Notes under the pieces: generated by a model | The model's database searches: none | Seen by the model: the letters and a program-made list of their open reading frames with translations, nothing else | What the model was told of the DNA's origin: nothing | Position numbers and translations under genes: made by a program | DNA from: Gonatopus flavifemur | Lineage: Eukaryota > Arthropoda > Insecta > Hymenoptera > Dryinidae | Reading direction: 5' to 3' | DNA length: 64,000 nucleotides | Assembly (NCBI GenBank): GCA_018340375.1 | Contig: JAFFJZ010000001.1 | Location: 68,192,001-68,256,000 of the forward strand | Part shown: positions 1 through 13,444 of the stretch, one piece after another | Position numbering within the stretch: position 1 is the stretch's first letter | Layout of the letters: each line of letters starts with the position of its first letter

Positions 1-2062
1 GTGGGGTGTATTGATGTGGTATATAGATGTACAGATAAGGATGGATAGGGAATGGAAGAACAAAATGTTGGGGCGGGAATTGGAGGAGGGGGTGCTAAAA
101 GGACGACTACTACAGTGGCGGCGACGACGACAACAACGGCAACGACAGGGAAGGCTACGAACTACGACCATCACTACCGAGTCCAAAGATCTCCAGAGGG
201 TGGGAAAAATCTTTGTCGGTGAGGTCGCTCGTCGGTCATGGACCGAAAGACTCTACTCGATCCGCGACTGGTTGAAAAGCGTGAAGGAAACCGAGTCAAG
301 TCGAGGGGTGAGAGAGAGTCGAGGACCTAAATAGGCGATATATGTACACGTGCTGCATACATACATACATACGTACGTACGTAAAAATAGGGGTTGAAGA
401 GAAAACACGTATAAAGAAGAGGGAAGAGAAAAGAATGGTTTAGGGAGGGAGGAAATAATCGTCGAGCTTCATGGATGTATTAGAGTCGGTAGTCGGTGTC
501 AATTCATATCCCTGATTAGTAACCTTCTCGTTCCTCCCTTATAAAAGTGTGATGCATAAGAGGGGCTCCACTTAATTTTCTGAACAAAATTTCATGAATA
601 TCAAAATAAATCGATCGGTCTAGGGAAAATAATGCGATAACGATTTTATTCAACATCTTTCTCGGATCAGATATTCATCGCATCGATTCGGTTTTATATT
701 CAAAGGAGAAAGGGGAGAAAGAGAGGGAAATAAGAGTGAATGGTGTATTACGGGAATATTGTGTTGGGATTCTCTCTTTGAATTTTATGTGGAGAATGAA
801 TTATTATTATATATATATATATTTTTTTCATGTCATGGGATCATCAGGTTTTATTTCCTTCGTTCATTTTAGAATTCGTCAGATTTTTATTGCGATACGT
901 GATCAATAAATTTGGGTCTTTGAATGACCCTGGTGGACGAAAGGGACAGTTTTTTCTTGCCATCGTCATTTCTTATCCAAAAAATGTCTTCCCAAAATCG
1001 GGTATAAAAAGAATGAAAAGAATAAAAATGGCTAGCTTGGTTGATAATTGTGCAGTAAAAGTATTTCAAATTATTTGCTTGTGATAGTTGTGCCATTCGT
1101 AGGAATTTCGAAGATCAGTTTTTGTTGAGAAAATATAATAAATAAAAATTGATCCTAAAATTTGATTGAATCAGGCTCGATACAATTGATTTTTGACATT
1201 AATTCTTCTTCGAATTCGAGAGTTTTCTTCAAGTAGAGTTTGTCATTGCTGTTCTTAATATTCATGAAATATCCTTCAATATGTAGAAATGGAAGCTCAT
1301 CTGGTATTCATGAATCTTATCCAACATGTAATGGATTTGAAGTACATCGGATAAAATCCTGATCACATTATTTTTATATTCATGAAGGGGGAAGATAGTT
1401 TTAAAGAAACACACATGCGTGTATACGCTTGCGTAGAGGCAAAGCGGAATTAAAAATTGTATTTCTCTCTTCTTTTTAATCAGTGGGAAATTTCGTATAA
1501 AGTCGTGCGGATTTGGGTTGAATTATGTAACGTATTAAATTATATCGATTTTATCATATAAGAATCCGAATAAACCAATAAATCACATATGGGGGAGCTT
1601 TATGAAATATGCCATAACCACGAGAATGGTTCCATTCTTCGACGATAAATCACGCCCTCTTGTTTCGCACCCCCCTTTGAAAGAAACCCCTCAATAATAT
1701 TCATCCAAGTGAACCTTGAATGTTAGTACTACAATATATTACGCGAGAACCGTAGTGCGACGAATAAGTAATTTACGTCGATGGATTTTATTCTCCTATC
1801 GCTTTACGTCGAAGAACAATACGACGAATAAAGAAGTTGATTTAATGACATGTAGAAATAGGCTTTTTATGTTATTTATCCTGCAGAGGCAATGAGAGGA
1901 ATTTCAAGGAAATATTCTCAATTACTGTATTGAAATCTGTTGCGAATACATTTGTGCTCTACTCTTCAAATCCGGAGTGAAAAAATTTTTGAAATTCACT
2001 CTGAACTTGAAATAATGAAATTTCACTGATTTCTTGAATTCTACACAGATTTAACAAGATCA

Positions 2063-2277
2063 CACTCGGAAAAATGGTTTGCTTGAATTTGAACCTACTT
2101 GACATTTCACTGCACTCAATAAAATTTTACTTGATTCCAGCGAATTTGATTTGAAATAAATTTGTCTATTTGCTCCAACCAAAGCTCTATTAGATTCACA
2201 TTCAAATATAGATTGAGTAGAGATTCAGATAAGTTTATTCGATAGCAATAAATCCCAATATAAAATTGTTCTCGGTG
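2063..2277. mobile_element. Degenerate TIR element, about 215 bp
   Basis: Left end CACTCGGAAAAATGG and right end ATTGTTCTCGGTG are imperfect inverted repeats. The 2-bp flanks differ (CA, TA), so this may be an old copy or a chance match. Confidence 0.4.
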
Positions 2278-2517
2278 TATGGAGTCACTTTTCAATACAG
2301 AATGTCATGGACATTGTATATAACATTGTTTTTCCAAATGAGTTTTAAATTCCATGTTTTTAAACTTTGACTCAAGATAGATGTTCTGTATGATAACACA
2401 ATAACTTGAAAAATGAAAATATTTCACCCCTCTCATACACGATTGAACTTTACACCTTACATCATATGTATTGATGTGAACTAACAGTCCGTCATGTGAA
2501 TTATAATCTAACAATCA

Positions 2518-2751
2518 CACAGAGAAAAATTTATATTAAAGATTACTATATTTTTATAGTACTCGTGGGATATAGATACTTTATTATGAGGCTCTGAATT
2601 ATATTTATTTTAAATTATAACACATTTATCTTCGTCCTCACGAGAGAGTATGGTGAATGCTCGTATACTTGTGGTTCATAGCGACATAATCGAATATATC
2701 CCAAAATTACAATATAAATATGCTAATATCTAATATAAAATTTTTACTGTG
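2518..2751. mobile_element. Small TIR element, 234 bp, CA target duplication
   Basis: Starts CACAGAGAAAAATTTATA and ends as the near inverted complement, ...TTTTTACTGTG. It is flanked by CA on both sides (2516-2517, 2752-2753). No coding capacity. End structure and 2-bp duplication fit the CAC-ended group of this window. Confidence 0.72.
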
Positions 2752-4825
2752 CAAACATACTTCCTGAGAAAATAATTTGATCTAGTTGTTGAAAATAGCT
2801 AAATCAACTCCGCAAATTCAAACTTCAGACATTTTCGATTGCATTTGAAATTGCAGAATTTTACTCTTGAAGATTTTTCACAATTCAGACTAAAGAGATT
2901 CAGTCGTTGATCGGGATAAATTCAGATTCAGGGTATGAAATACTGTCAATATTCTGAAACTTTCCAGGTCACATTTTATCAGAAGATAATTGATAAATTT
3001 CATGCTGGAATATCATTGAAGAATTCATATCCGATCGAAATACTTCAAAGGATGAACGACCAGAATTATACAGAATATTCAGTTTATATGAAGTGCAACA
3101 AGCGAATAGGAATACTTTTCGTGAATTCGAGTCACTTAAACTTCGCAGTGAAGATATCGGATAGAATGATATTTTTGGAAAATCCATTTGGCAGGCGAAA
3201 GTCGAGAGAAGCTTGAAGTTAGATTAACGCGATGAAGGTGGACATGGCTCATTACAATCTCTCTTTCTCTGTTACTTTGATTTAAATACTCTTCGAGCCT
3301 ATTTCATTAATTTCAGAGTACATAATGAAGTGTTTGTAATGACGCTATGGATTACAGTGTATTTGTATATTTGTTTTTAAAGAATGATTAATCACAAGTG
3401 AGAAGAAATCCGTATATTAGTCCTTCATATGCAAACAGGGTTTTTGAAGTTTCAAATATGAAATGTTCATGTCAATTTAATATATTTAGGTTTGGTGGAA
3501 ACGGATCGAACATTCAATCAGTCTTGTATCAAATATCCCGAAGAGTTAATTCACTCTGGTACAAATCAGAATTTATTTTACTGACTGTTGGAATGATGAT
3601 TCACTGAAAGATTTCAGAACTTGATTCCTGGATGTGAAATATATGTAATCTCAAAGGAATATGACAGGTACTTCAATACAGAATGTTGTAAGTTCTTCGA
3701 ATCCCTAGTAAAAATTTTCATTTCGGTCCGTCGCACGCAACACGCTTGCATCTTAGATTTATTCGGTAACATGATATGAATTGAAGATCCTCTTTTTATC
3801 GTGTTCTTTTCATTACCCACGTAGTACAGTAGGTGAGAGTTTCCATTCATTAAGCTCCCTCTCTACATTTTGTAATACATTGAGAGCGACTACCAACTCT
3901 TAAAAATTCAATGGAATTAGCCAATCATGTATTTGCATCAAATAAATTGGCCATTGGAAGACAAAGAGATTTAAAGGAGTAGACACCCTAAAAATTGACT
4001 CTCTTTCACACAGACATCCATTCATTCACTCATACACTTTTTATGTAAAGTCTCCACGCACGATCTTTCATTATTTCACGCTCAACCCTGTAAATGAAAC
4101 TCAGATACGTGTACGCAAACTTATGTCTCGTCACGAATTTGTATAATTTATTCAAATTTGTTTTTTTTTTCCCTTGCACCGTTTTCTCAAAGTTCCAACA
4201 TTCGCTGGAGATCTTATCAGAAATCTATTTCAAAGTTCAAGTATATTCCATTACTATTATACACTCCAACTATTTTCATTATATATAAAATATATCCACC
4301 TGGAAATAGAATTCTTCATTACGTTCAGTCATGCGATTTATTCCCTTTTATCCTATGAGCACATTTTACACGATTGCTGTATCCTATGTACCTACACGTA
4401 TAATACATATATACATAAGGTATCAAACGGATAGAGTCAAGGGGGTTGATAACTCCCTGTTGCATTGAATGGCTCCAAGGATTTATCCTTATTTAATCCG
4501 CGCGGTGGTGCATGATGGAAGACGAACGGTTGAATACATTGTCAAATCAGAGTGGGTTAATGAAGGGTTACTTGTTTGCTTGTTTCGTAACCCCGAGGCG
4601 ACGCGTATAGCGGGCTATTATGACGCGATCAAAACCAATTCTTCCTGGTCATAGCGTTGCAATCGATCATTCAACCGACGCAAGGAAATCAACAATCACT
4701 TTACAGACATACAGAAATGGGAACCTTCTTATTGTAAATATTTATATACTTTTTAACGAATCCAGTAAAATTTTTGTTTTAGTTCAATAGGGGGCTTTAT
4801 ACAGGCTCTAGTAGAAATTTGATCG

Positions 4826-5206
4826 CACGGAGAGAAAAAATTTGCTGACGCAGTGAATCGAGGTATCATAGCTAAAAATTTGCTATAACAGCAATCGTGT
4901 TAGCTGTGGCAGCAAAAAATGTTCGCTCCGCCAGCAAATTTTCAGTATTATATGCAGAATAGCAAACAAATTTTGCTGGGATAGCAAACACTTTTTGCTG
5001 CCACAGCTAACAATTCGTTGTCGCAGCCAACAAGATTGCTGGAACAGCAAATAGTTTGCTGGAACAGCAAATAGTTTGCTGGAACAGCAAATAGTTTGCT
5101 GGAACAGCAAATAGTTTGCTGGCACAGCAAAAAGATTGCTGCTCTGGCAAAAGGAACCCAGCAAAAGTAGATTTCGCTGCCACAGTGAATTCCTTTTTTC
5201 TCCGTG
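4826..5206. mobile_element. TIR element with internal 20-bp tandem repeat, CG target duplication
   Basis: Starts CACGGAGAGAAAAAA and ends TTTTTTCTCCGTG, flanked by CG on each side (4824-4825, 5207-5208). Length 381 bp. The interior is built from short AGCAAA/TTTGCT words, including the tandem array listed separately. A diverged relative with the same inner words is at 44930-45145. The minus-strand frames here (4883-5241) only translate the repeat. Confidence 0.8.
5035..5125. repeat. 20-bp tandem repeat, about four copies
   Basis: The unit GGAACAGCAAATAGTTTGCT is repeated four times almost without change, with degenerate units on both sides. Each unit contains a palindrome AGCAAATAGTTTGCT, so the array can form many alternative hairpins. 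Confidence 0.9.
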
Positions 5207-5529
5207 CGGACATTCCCTATTTTTAATAAGGTCCTGATCAAGTTAGAATCCGAAAACCGTGAATCAGTTACAAGGGACTTATCTGATTCCCTTAATAGGA
5301 TTCAAATAGGGTTGTGACGCAGGGTACGGGTATTTTCTTATCCAAAATTTTTACTAGGGGAGAAGCTTTAACTGGCGAAGTAGTGCAACTTGATTAATAT
5401 CAGATACAGAATACGCTACACTACCATTGAAATTATAATGAAGAATTTGAGTGAATTTACTCCAGTATACTTTTGAATATATAAAATATTCTACGTATGA
5501 AAGGATCCTTTTCTCATTATATATATATA

Positions 5530-5738
5530 CACTGAGGAAAGAGGGATTTGGAAGTTCAGTAAACAGTACTATATTTGTTCGATGAATCTGAATATTACTG
5601 AACTTTCAGCGACCTTCAAGAAACATTACTGAAATTTTGCTTTTCATTATTGAGTTTTCTGCAACCGTTATCATATAATACAATATTTATGCCCGAATTT
5701 GCGAGATGTCATTCAATTCCTAAGCGCTTCTCTCAGTG
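5530..5738. mobile_element. TIR element, 209 bp, TA target duplication
   Basis: Starts CACTGAGGAAAGAGGG and ends CTTCTCTCAGTG, with TA on each side (5528-5529, 5739-5740). The interior (GTTCAGTAAACAGTA, ATTACTGAACTTTCAGCGA) is clearly shared with the copy at 30880-31171. Confidence 0.78.
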
Positions 5739-6276
5739 TATATATATATTGAAAAAGAACAGAATTATTCGATACAAAATTCAATAATAATCTTTTTCTA
5801 TTCATATTACAATGAAACAATTTTTTCTCTCCACGCACTATTTCATAGTATAATTCATGCAAATCATGGGCGTAAGTGCATATGCGTATGTGTATGTTTG
5901 TGTACTCACAAGTACAAGTACACACGATTTTATTCTCTCGTTCATCGCAACGCGAGTCACTTTATTTTTCATAATCTCTTTCACGTAAAGGGGGAGGTGA
6001 AAGGTACAGCCCGAGAGGATGTTTTAGAGGGCAACCGTGTAACATGCTCTTTTGACATCTTTTTACGACGGCGGTGGCGACGACGACGACGACGATCTAT
6101 CAAGTGTGTAGTTATCCCGTGATGTTCGCTTCAGAATTTTCTTTGATTTTCCGTTCAGAGAATTTATTCAGCTCGAATAAATATAGTTGATAACTTCTCG
6201 TTTGGAGTTTTTTCTCATTGATGTTGGCTCTTTTTTTCTTTTTCTTTGATAATTATTCATATTGCATATATGCGCA

Positions 6277-6450
6277 CACGGAAAGAACCAACCCTATATG
6301 GTTGTCACGAACAACCGTATAGCTGTTGTTGGCCCATTTGAAACTTATGACTGCTTGAACCAGGCTTTTGATTGTGCCACATAGATAGTTGTTCACAGCA
6401 CTGAAACTATTTATGGTTCAGGAAACCATCGGTTTGGGCTGAGTCGAATA
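6277..6450. mobile_element. Possible degenerate TIR element
   Basis: Left end CACGGAAAGAACCAACC follows CA and resembles the element at 48547. The interior has opposed ACCATA/TATGGTT words. A right end is only weakly visible (AACCATCGGTTTGGGCTGAG). Confidence 0.33.
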
Positions 6451-7109
6451 CAGCCATACATGAAACTGCGACATACGAGTTTTGAAAACCCTAGAATGTA
6501 TGTGGAATATCAAGTGAGAGAAGATATCAAAAAGTAACGGTATGGTATTGAATTTGTTCTTTTATACCGAAGTCCGAGAACTTTGATCTGTTCAAGCATC
6601 TGTTAACTCTTACAGTCTCAATCGAAACGTATCATTAATAAGATTTCCAAAACCCATCAGTATTTCTTCCAACATTTCATTGCACCTTATTCAATAATTT
6701 TCACTTGTTCCAGCATTTTCTATTCTTTTTCCAAACACTTTTCTCCATTCATGCGTATAAACTTTGCATGATTTTCTTCCCGGGTTTTTTTTTCATATTT
6801 TTATTTTGAAATTCTATTAACTCAAGTCTTGTTATTAAATACTGAAAATTTCACCACCATCCGACATCAAAGAAAGGCTATTCCATTTACATTGAAGCCA
6901 CCCAACAAGCGTATACATCTACACACGTACATCACTCTTTTTTTCATAGGATTCCATACTATTCTAGAGAAAAGAAGAAGGAAAGAAAGAGAGATCAAAA
7001 GAAATTATCGCGTTTCAACCGATTTACGTGACGTTACAGAGTGTGCACCGAGCAATTAGCTCGGTGAACTCGACTCGGATTAAAAAAGAAAGAAAAAGGA
7101 GGAAGAGGA

Positions 7110-7164
7110 GTAGCAGCAGCAGCAGCAGCAGCAGTAGTAGTGGTAGTAGCAGTAGTGGTAGCAG
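7110..7164. repeat. AGC/AGT microsatellite
   Basis: AGC units followed by AGT/GGT variants. Translated on the + strand it gives a Ser run, but the frame has no other coding character. Confidence 0.9.
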
Positions 7165-10100
7165 AAAAAAAGAAGATAGAGAAAAGGAACGGGAAACGAA
7201 AATACAAATGAAAATGCTGTTCACTTACCTAGTAGCTTATACTTTTCCCTCTCTCCGCTTCTTTATCTTTTCCCATTTCTTTTCTGTTTATTCGTTTCAT
7301 AGCGCCCATGCATGTTTCTTAATGTGCATTTCATATGCATGGGACGCGATTCAGAGTAAGAATATGTGTGAAGATGATACCCCTCTTTTCTATGTACACC
7401 ACGTTTTATGCAAAAATAAAGAATTGGGAAGAGTGGAGGAAATAATAAGGAAGGAACGCTGGGAGCTAAATTCGGTATTTTACGTTTTGTGTTTTTTATT
7501 CTAAGCGTATTTTTGTGGAAGACGAGATATCCATTGATGGTAGATTCTACTTTTAATTCATTGTTCTACTTTCGCGCTACGTTTCACGATTTATTTTTGC
7601 TTTTGTAACTTTAAATAGCCAGATATTTTAATAATTCGTCCCTGAGATCTGAGAATAGTTGTAAATAAAATTATTGAGGTATTGGAAAACGACAGGATTC
7701 TAGTACGGAAACTTTCTCAGGATAATTTGAAAGTATATGAGACAAATGAGACATGCCAGAGTTATGCGTATTTCTTCTTTCATCTCTTCCGAGACTGTTC
7801 TTCTAGATCTGTGATCATCCTGATTCTATACGAGGAAGAATTGTACTGTACAAATCACTGTAATTGTATCTTGGAATGTAATTTGATTACGGCGAATTAC
7901 ACGATAAATATATCACGAGGAGGGATATGAATTTGTAATGAAAATTGTTTTTCGTAAACAAAAAGATCAAATTTAAATCATTGAGCAATCTATAATTTGT
8001 TCCCAATATAAAGAATTCAACCCTCACTGATGTGAAGTTGTTGAGTTGGATTTTCCATCGTCGAACTGTGGTATTTGGATCACGCCCACGATTAACGATA
8101 TTGCTTTTAAACTCTCATCAAATCTACTTAATTTCGTAGTGAAGCTAATCGTATTACAGGTCGGCTTCCGAATAGTGCCAAGTGGTGTCTTCCTCGTTCT
8201 ATCAAAGGAAAACGTTGATGCGAGAAAGATGTGTCCTGCAGGCTCATTCGGAGGGTAACCTGTATTCAAACTCATTAAAATTCTGATGAATATCGCAACA
8301 AATTGTATATTAATCTCGTATTTTCAATCAATCCATCGATAAACTGTATTAACAAATTTTTTGATCCGTCATTAATGATGCATAAATGAATTCATTACTC
8401 CCTTCTATGTCCTTTCACTATCCGAATCATATTACTTCTATGAGGAAAAAAAACTATCAACTTGATTTGTAATAATCTTGATTTCATCTTGACGGTTGGT
8501 AATATAACTATTTTTAATGTTCTTTTTTTCTTTTTTCTCATCTTTTATTCAAGGAAGAAAAACACGAGTATGTTCTTGTTCTTCAATTTTCTTTCTTCAT
8601 CGTCGCATCAAGAGTGTGTGTATGTTGAAAAAGCGACGGTATAAATAAGATATCTTCATTTGTGTTGGATACTTGGTGTACACGTTACGTGTTTCAGATC
8701 ACGTAATCTTCAAAAGACTGTATATATATATATACATACAAGCACCTCATTCGAATCTCTATCGTCCTTTTTACGTTATTATTATAATCTTCTCCTCATA
8801 CGTTTGCATTGAAAGTGTATTTTGAAACTACGTGCATTGTAATTCTCACCAAACGTTACTCATTGTAGTATTTTCCTTTCTTTTGAATCGAAAACCTAGA
8901 ATAGACCTGTGTCAGATTTTTGTTACGTTTTACCAGCACAAGTGTGGCTCTCCAAAGGTGAATTCAAAACCATCGGAACCCAGTTCATACACTTCCGTGT
9001 ATTTAATACCTAGCATTGTTTTAATTCAATGTTCTCAATTTTTTCTGCAATCTTTGACAATCACAATGGCGTGAGCTTGAACATTCACAAAGGAAGACAA
9101 GTTATAGATTTTTCAAATTAATTCATCAAGTTATTATTATCCAATTAACACGATTTCCATTCTTTTATCAATAACCAGAAGAGTCAAATGATATTGAAAA
9201 TTCAACGGTTTTATTAATTCCATACGTAATTACTGACAAAAACACAAAGATCCATAAAAAGGGGCTGTCACATTTAATTGAGTTTCATTTCCATAAAACG
9301 AAGATTCATATATTCATTATATTCGTATAAATGATGTGCATTGTTCAGAATTATCTGACATAAAGTCAATTTGATTTCTTTCTCTTTTTTTTTTCTCTCT
9401 ACATTGTTCCATAGAATTCTATTAACCCCACAGTGTTCGCTTCGAGTGCACACGTTGTCATCTGCATTTGCTAAAACACAGCGCTATACTTAGAATTTCA
9501 ACGGCACTGTTCTCTCTGTCATATGTGTTTGTCATTTAAAGATTGCTCTTCACGATCCGTTGACTACGAACCATTGTAGGTATTTTAAAAGGTATTTCGA
9601 ATTTTGTATGAATTCGTAATCCGCAACTCGATTATTTTGACGTATGCGTTATACACTCTGTAACAAAATTTCTTCTGAATTTTCAAAAAAAAAAGCTTTT
9701 TCATAGGGCAGATAAGTATTTGAATTATATGATTCCTGAAGTTGCATCTCATCCATGTCCTTGAACCAGTGAAAACGATCTCACGACAGTGTACTTGATT
9801 CATTGTCAAAGGGAAGTGATTTAATAGAACACTATCTTCTCGTTAACCTCTCTATCGTTTATCATCAGTTATCATCTTTTCTGTTACAAGCGGGACAAGT
9901 AGAGCGAGATTCCTCATGGCATGAAACTTGCATTCAGGAAATGTCGTTCCACTATTCTCTCTCTTTCTCTCTCCCACCGTTCTCTTTGACTCGTTACTTT
10001 CAGGTACGGTTCACTCATCATTCTCTTCCAAGTACCTACCCTTTATGGTTCATACTCGTTCCTGTATACGTACGCGAATGTATGAACATATAACATGTAC

Positions 10101-11920
10101 TAACCTTATATCGAGTAGGTGTATGAACCAACTTGATTCGAAGCAATGCGATATAGATGTATAACGACAACAGCAAACTCATGGTGGTAGGTCAATAATA
10201 AATCCTCCCCTCCTGCTCATCTCTACCATCGAGTCTGCCAGTGATATCACCTACCTTGCGGTTCAGAACTTGTTTCGTATAATGGCATAGGACAACTGAT
10301 TCTGAAGAAGAGACGAATGAGTGAAAAAAGGAACGAAAGGCTCTTGTATTCAGAAATCTGCGAGTGCAAGAACGTTAGATGATTGGATGAGATTTTATTC
10401 GCGCTCAAGTTCAAGTGACGATGATAAGCTGAGCGATGAAACTTGGAGAGAATTTGGTTGAGCTTTTGCAAGGGAAAGAAAAGAAATTCTCAAGGAGTAG
10501 CGCTTTATCAATTGAAAGTAAAGTTCTCAACGAATTCAAGTTACACGCTTACAGAGGTATCTTCTTGAAAATATGAGGAAGGATGAAGTAGGTCTGAAGA
10601 GAAATCATTTTGAGTCGCTTCTCTGACCTCTCTAGATTTTTCCTGAAGCTTTTTGAGAATAATACAAATTCATACTCATAAAGTGAAAATTTCATTTTTC
10701 GTGGGCGGTTAAAACATTTGAACTTTATACTTTTACGTTCACATTTACATTCGCTCAATCGTTGGCGTTTATATCCTCCCTCGCTCTAATATTTTAATTC
10801 AAAGTGTAAAGGTACAGGAAGTGTATGTATATATATATATATAAACAACAACAAAAGCACACTACATTGAAGTCTTATCCACCCTCAAATGTACATTCAT
10901 ATCCATAGATTTGATCTCATCGCTAAATTTGTACATGCAAATCCACGCCCACGCAAACATCTACTGCACGCTTCTACAAACGCCTACTCCTGAAATCTAC
11001 AAATAGAAGTTTGTTCATTCTCATGGATACATGGAAAAAGCAAATACAGTATCAATCCCTCTTTCCCCAATGAATATTTCAGTGAAAATTCGATTGTCCG
11101 TGTCATACGAATAATGATGGTTTTCATTCGATTTATATTTTATCAATATCGGTAATATGATTTGGAGAGAGAAAGGGAGAGAATAACGATTCATTTTGTC
11201 GTTTCATATATGTACTATAAGTTAAATCATTCAGAAGAAAAACGATTGAACCGGTGGATATATTGTTTGATTATTATGAAAGTATATCATACACAGAATA
11301 TAATTAAACCAATAGTTTATACACGAATTGAGAAAAATTCTATCCTCGGGACTTTTTCTTTTGTTTTGTTTTGTGGTGAGTCTGTATTTATATTCGAATG
11401 CAAATTACTTGGAATACTCACGGAAAAAAACTCTGTTAAAATTGATCAAATGTTCGGTTCCTATATTGACAGTAACCAATTTCTGTAACTTTACCAGACT
11501 TCTTATCTACAAAATTTTCAGTGAATTCAATAAGAATTCTGGTGTGATCAATATTGGATGCTGTATTTGTGGTGATTTGGAGCTTCGGTGGAATTTTTTC
11601 GGCCTCCAGTCTGCAATATTATAATCATTGATTTGTAATTTTTTCCTGCCAACTTCAGAATCTTCAGAATTTTAAATACATGCATTTAACGCGAATCATA
11701 AACAAATGTTGAAAATCATCTCCCTGCGTCTGATGGACAACATCTGATAAGGGAAAACACCCCGTACTGATCAGACTTAGATACCTCCTGTTTAGTTGAT
11801 TCCAAGGAAATCTGATTCATTTCATCAATAATTTGCATCGAAGATACTATTTTGATCACCACTGAGAAGAAAAATAATTTTTCCGATGAGATGGCATTGA
11901 TCATTGCAGAGATCAGATTG

Positions 11921-12398
11921 CACTGAGAGAAATTTCCATAGTTACTGTAACTGAAACATCTCGAGTGAATATTTTTAATGAGAGCTATTGAAAATTTGTT
12001 TGATTCAACCGAGAAAATAAAGTTGATTTATTGCTTTATTAGTTGAATTAATCAAATTTGTAGTAGCTCCTACTGAGAATATTTGATTGGGACATTTTAG
12101 TTACAGTACACTGAGAAAACAGATATCTTGAAAAATACCATAATTTATGGATTTTCAGCGCTGGTCTGACCCGAGTCGGAATACTCACTTGCATGAATCT
12201 CTAAAAGTCCTATAATTTCTTGGACTTTTTGAAACAAGTATGGTACCTTCCGTATAAAAGTCCAAGACATTATGGTACTTTTAGAGGTTTTTTCAGGTAA
12301 ATATTTAAACTCGGTCAGACCAGCGCAGAAAATCCATAAATTATGGTACTTTTTAAGATACCTTTTTCTCCGTGTAACCATAGAAATTTGAGAACAGA
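11921..12398. mobile_element. Outer TIR element interrupted by another element
   Basis: Left end CACTGAGAGAAATTTCCATA then GTTACTGTAACTG. The matching inverted right end is split: TTTTAGTTACAGTA lies just before the insertion at 12109 and ACCATAGAAATTTGAGAACAG just after it. Removing the insert and one TA restores a right TIR that pairs with the left end. The last bases at the right are diverged. Confidence 0.65.
12109..12374. mobile_element. Palindromic element copy 1, 266 bp, TA target duplication
   Basis: Starts CACTGAGAAAACAG and ends TTTTTCTCCGTG; TA on both sides (12107-12108, 12375-12376). The two halves are inverted copies of each other, sharing TACCATAATTTATGG and AGCGCTGGTCTGACC. 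It is inserted in the right TIR of the element 11921-12398. It matches 53346-53612 in inverted orientation. Confidence 0.85.
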
Positions 12399-13345
12399 TA
12401 TTAATTGTTGCCCGCTGATTCGTATCTATATGAGCCACATCTTCAGAACTATAATTACGATGTTTTTGAAGGGAAAAAAGAATTCAAATGGTGTAAATTC
12501 CCAACACAAAGTTGTTCTGAGATTTTTGATAAACTGACATCCCCCTCGTTAATAAGATTCATATTCTTTCGTATTTGATTTAACAGATTATTTTCATTCG
12601 AAGTAAAAATTCTGCATGAACATTGCACACATCAATCACGAATCAGGAGACCTGAATGTACTAGAAAAAGTCATGAATTGACGATAAATCAATTTTCATT
12701 CACCACATGGTACAAGTACAAGTGATAAGTATTCTTCATGCTCGAATAAACTACTGTATTAGTATTTATTCAATCAAGCGGGGTGCGTTCACAATTCCCT
12801 TGGGTTTATAAATGTGTTTTCTCTCGCTCTTTTTTTCTTGCTCCATTGTCGTGGAAGTCAACGAAAAAAAAGAGATATCCTTTGATCGTCGCAAAGGTGA
12901 CATTTTGAAGGTTATTGTCGTTTCATTCATGCGTTAGAATCGAGTTCTTGAAAAAGAAAAAAATTCTCATTGACGGGAAGATGATCTTTAGTGTGTTTTT
13001 CTTTTTTTTTTCTTGAGTAGAAATAGGTACGAATGACGTATCAAATATTAATCCATGAAAAAGCTTGTCTTCGTTATTCAATCTGTTCTTTTTAAATATT
13101 TTGAAGGAAAGATTTTAAATCATTGTGTGGTGAATAATTGTTTTCTTGGTAATCCCAACACGGTAGTTCTGCGATCTGTATTTTTTACATATTCACGTTT
13201 CAAAGGCGCTCAAACGACAGCCGAAGTTTACGAACTTTCGCACGAACTTTTTTCGTAGAATACGTATAAAAAATGAACATTTCAAATGAATAATGACAAA
13301 GTTGATGTTTGGGATTGTATGCATCGAATGTGAATTTCCACTCCA

Positions 13346-13444
13346 TAGGGGTTCTGAAATATTGAAACACAAATTTTGTAAGTTACTACTATATTTAGCT
13401 GTCAAAAATTTTCAAATTCATTCTGTAATATTTCAGAACCCCTA
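13346..13444. repeat. 18-bp perfect inverted repeat, 63-bp loop
   Basis: TAGGGGTTCTGAAATATT at 13346-13363 and its exact complement at 13427-13444. Flanking sequence is only weakly related, so this may be the core of an old element. Confidence 0.75.

Noticed and set aside
4883..5241. Three minus-strand frames with LLFQQTICCSSKLFAVPANY repeats
   Set aside because: They translate the 20-bp tandem repeat in three frames; the repeat is the feature.
7028..7504. 158-codon Ser-rich frame
   Set aside because: The Ser run is a translated AGC/AGT microsatellite and the rest has no domain or splice support.
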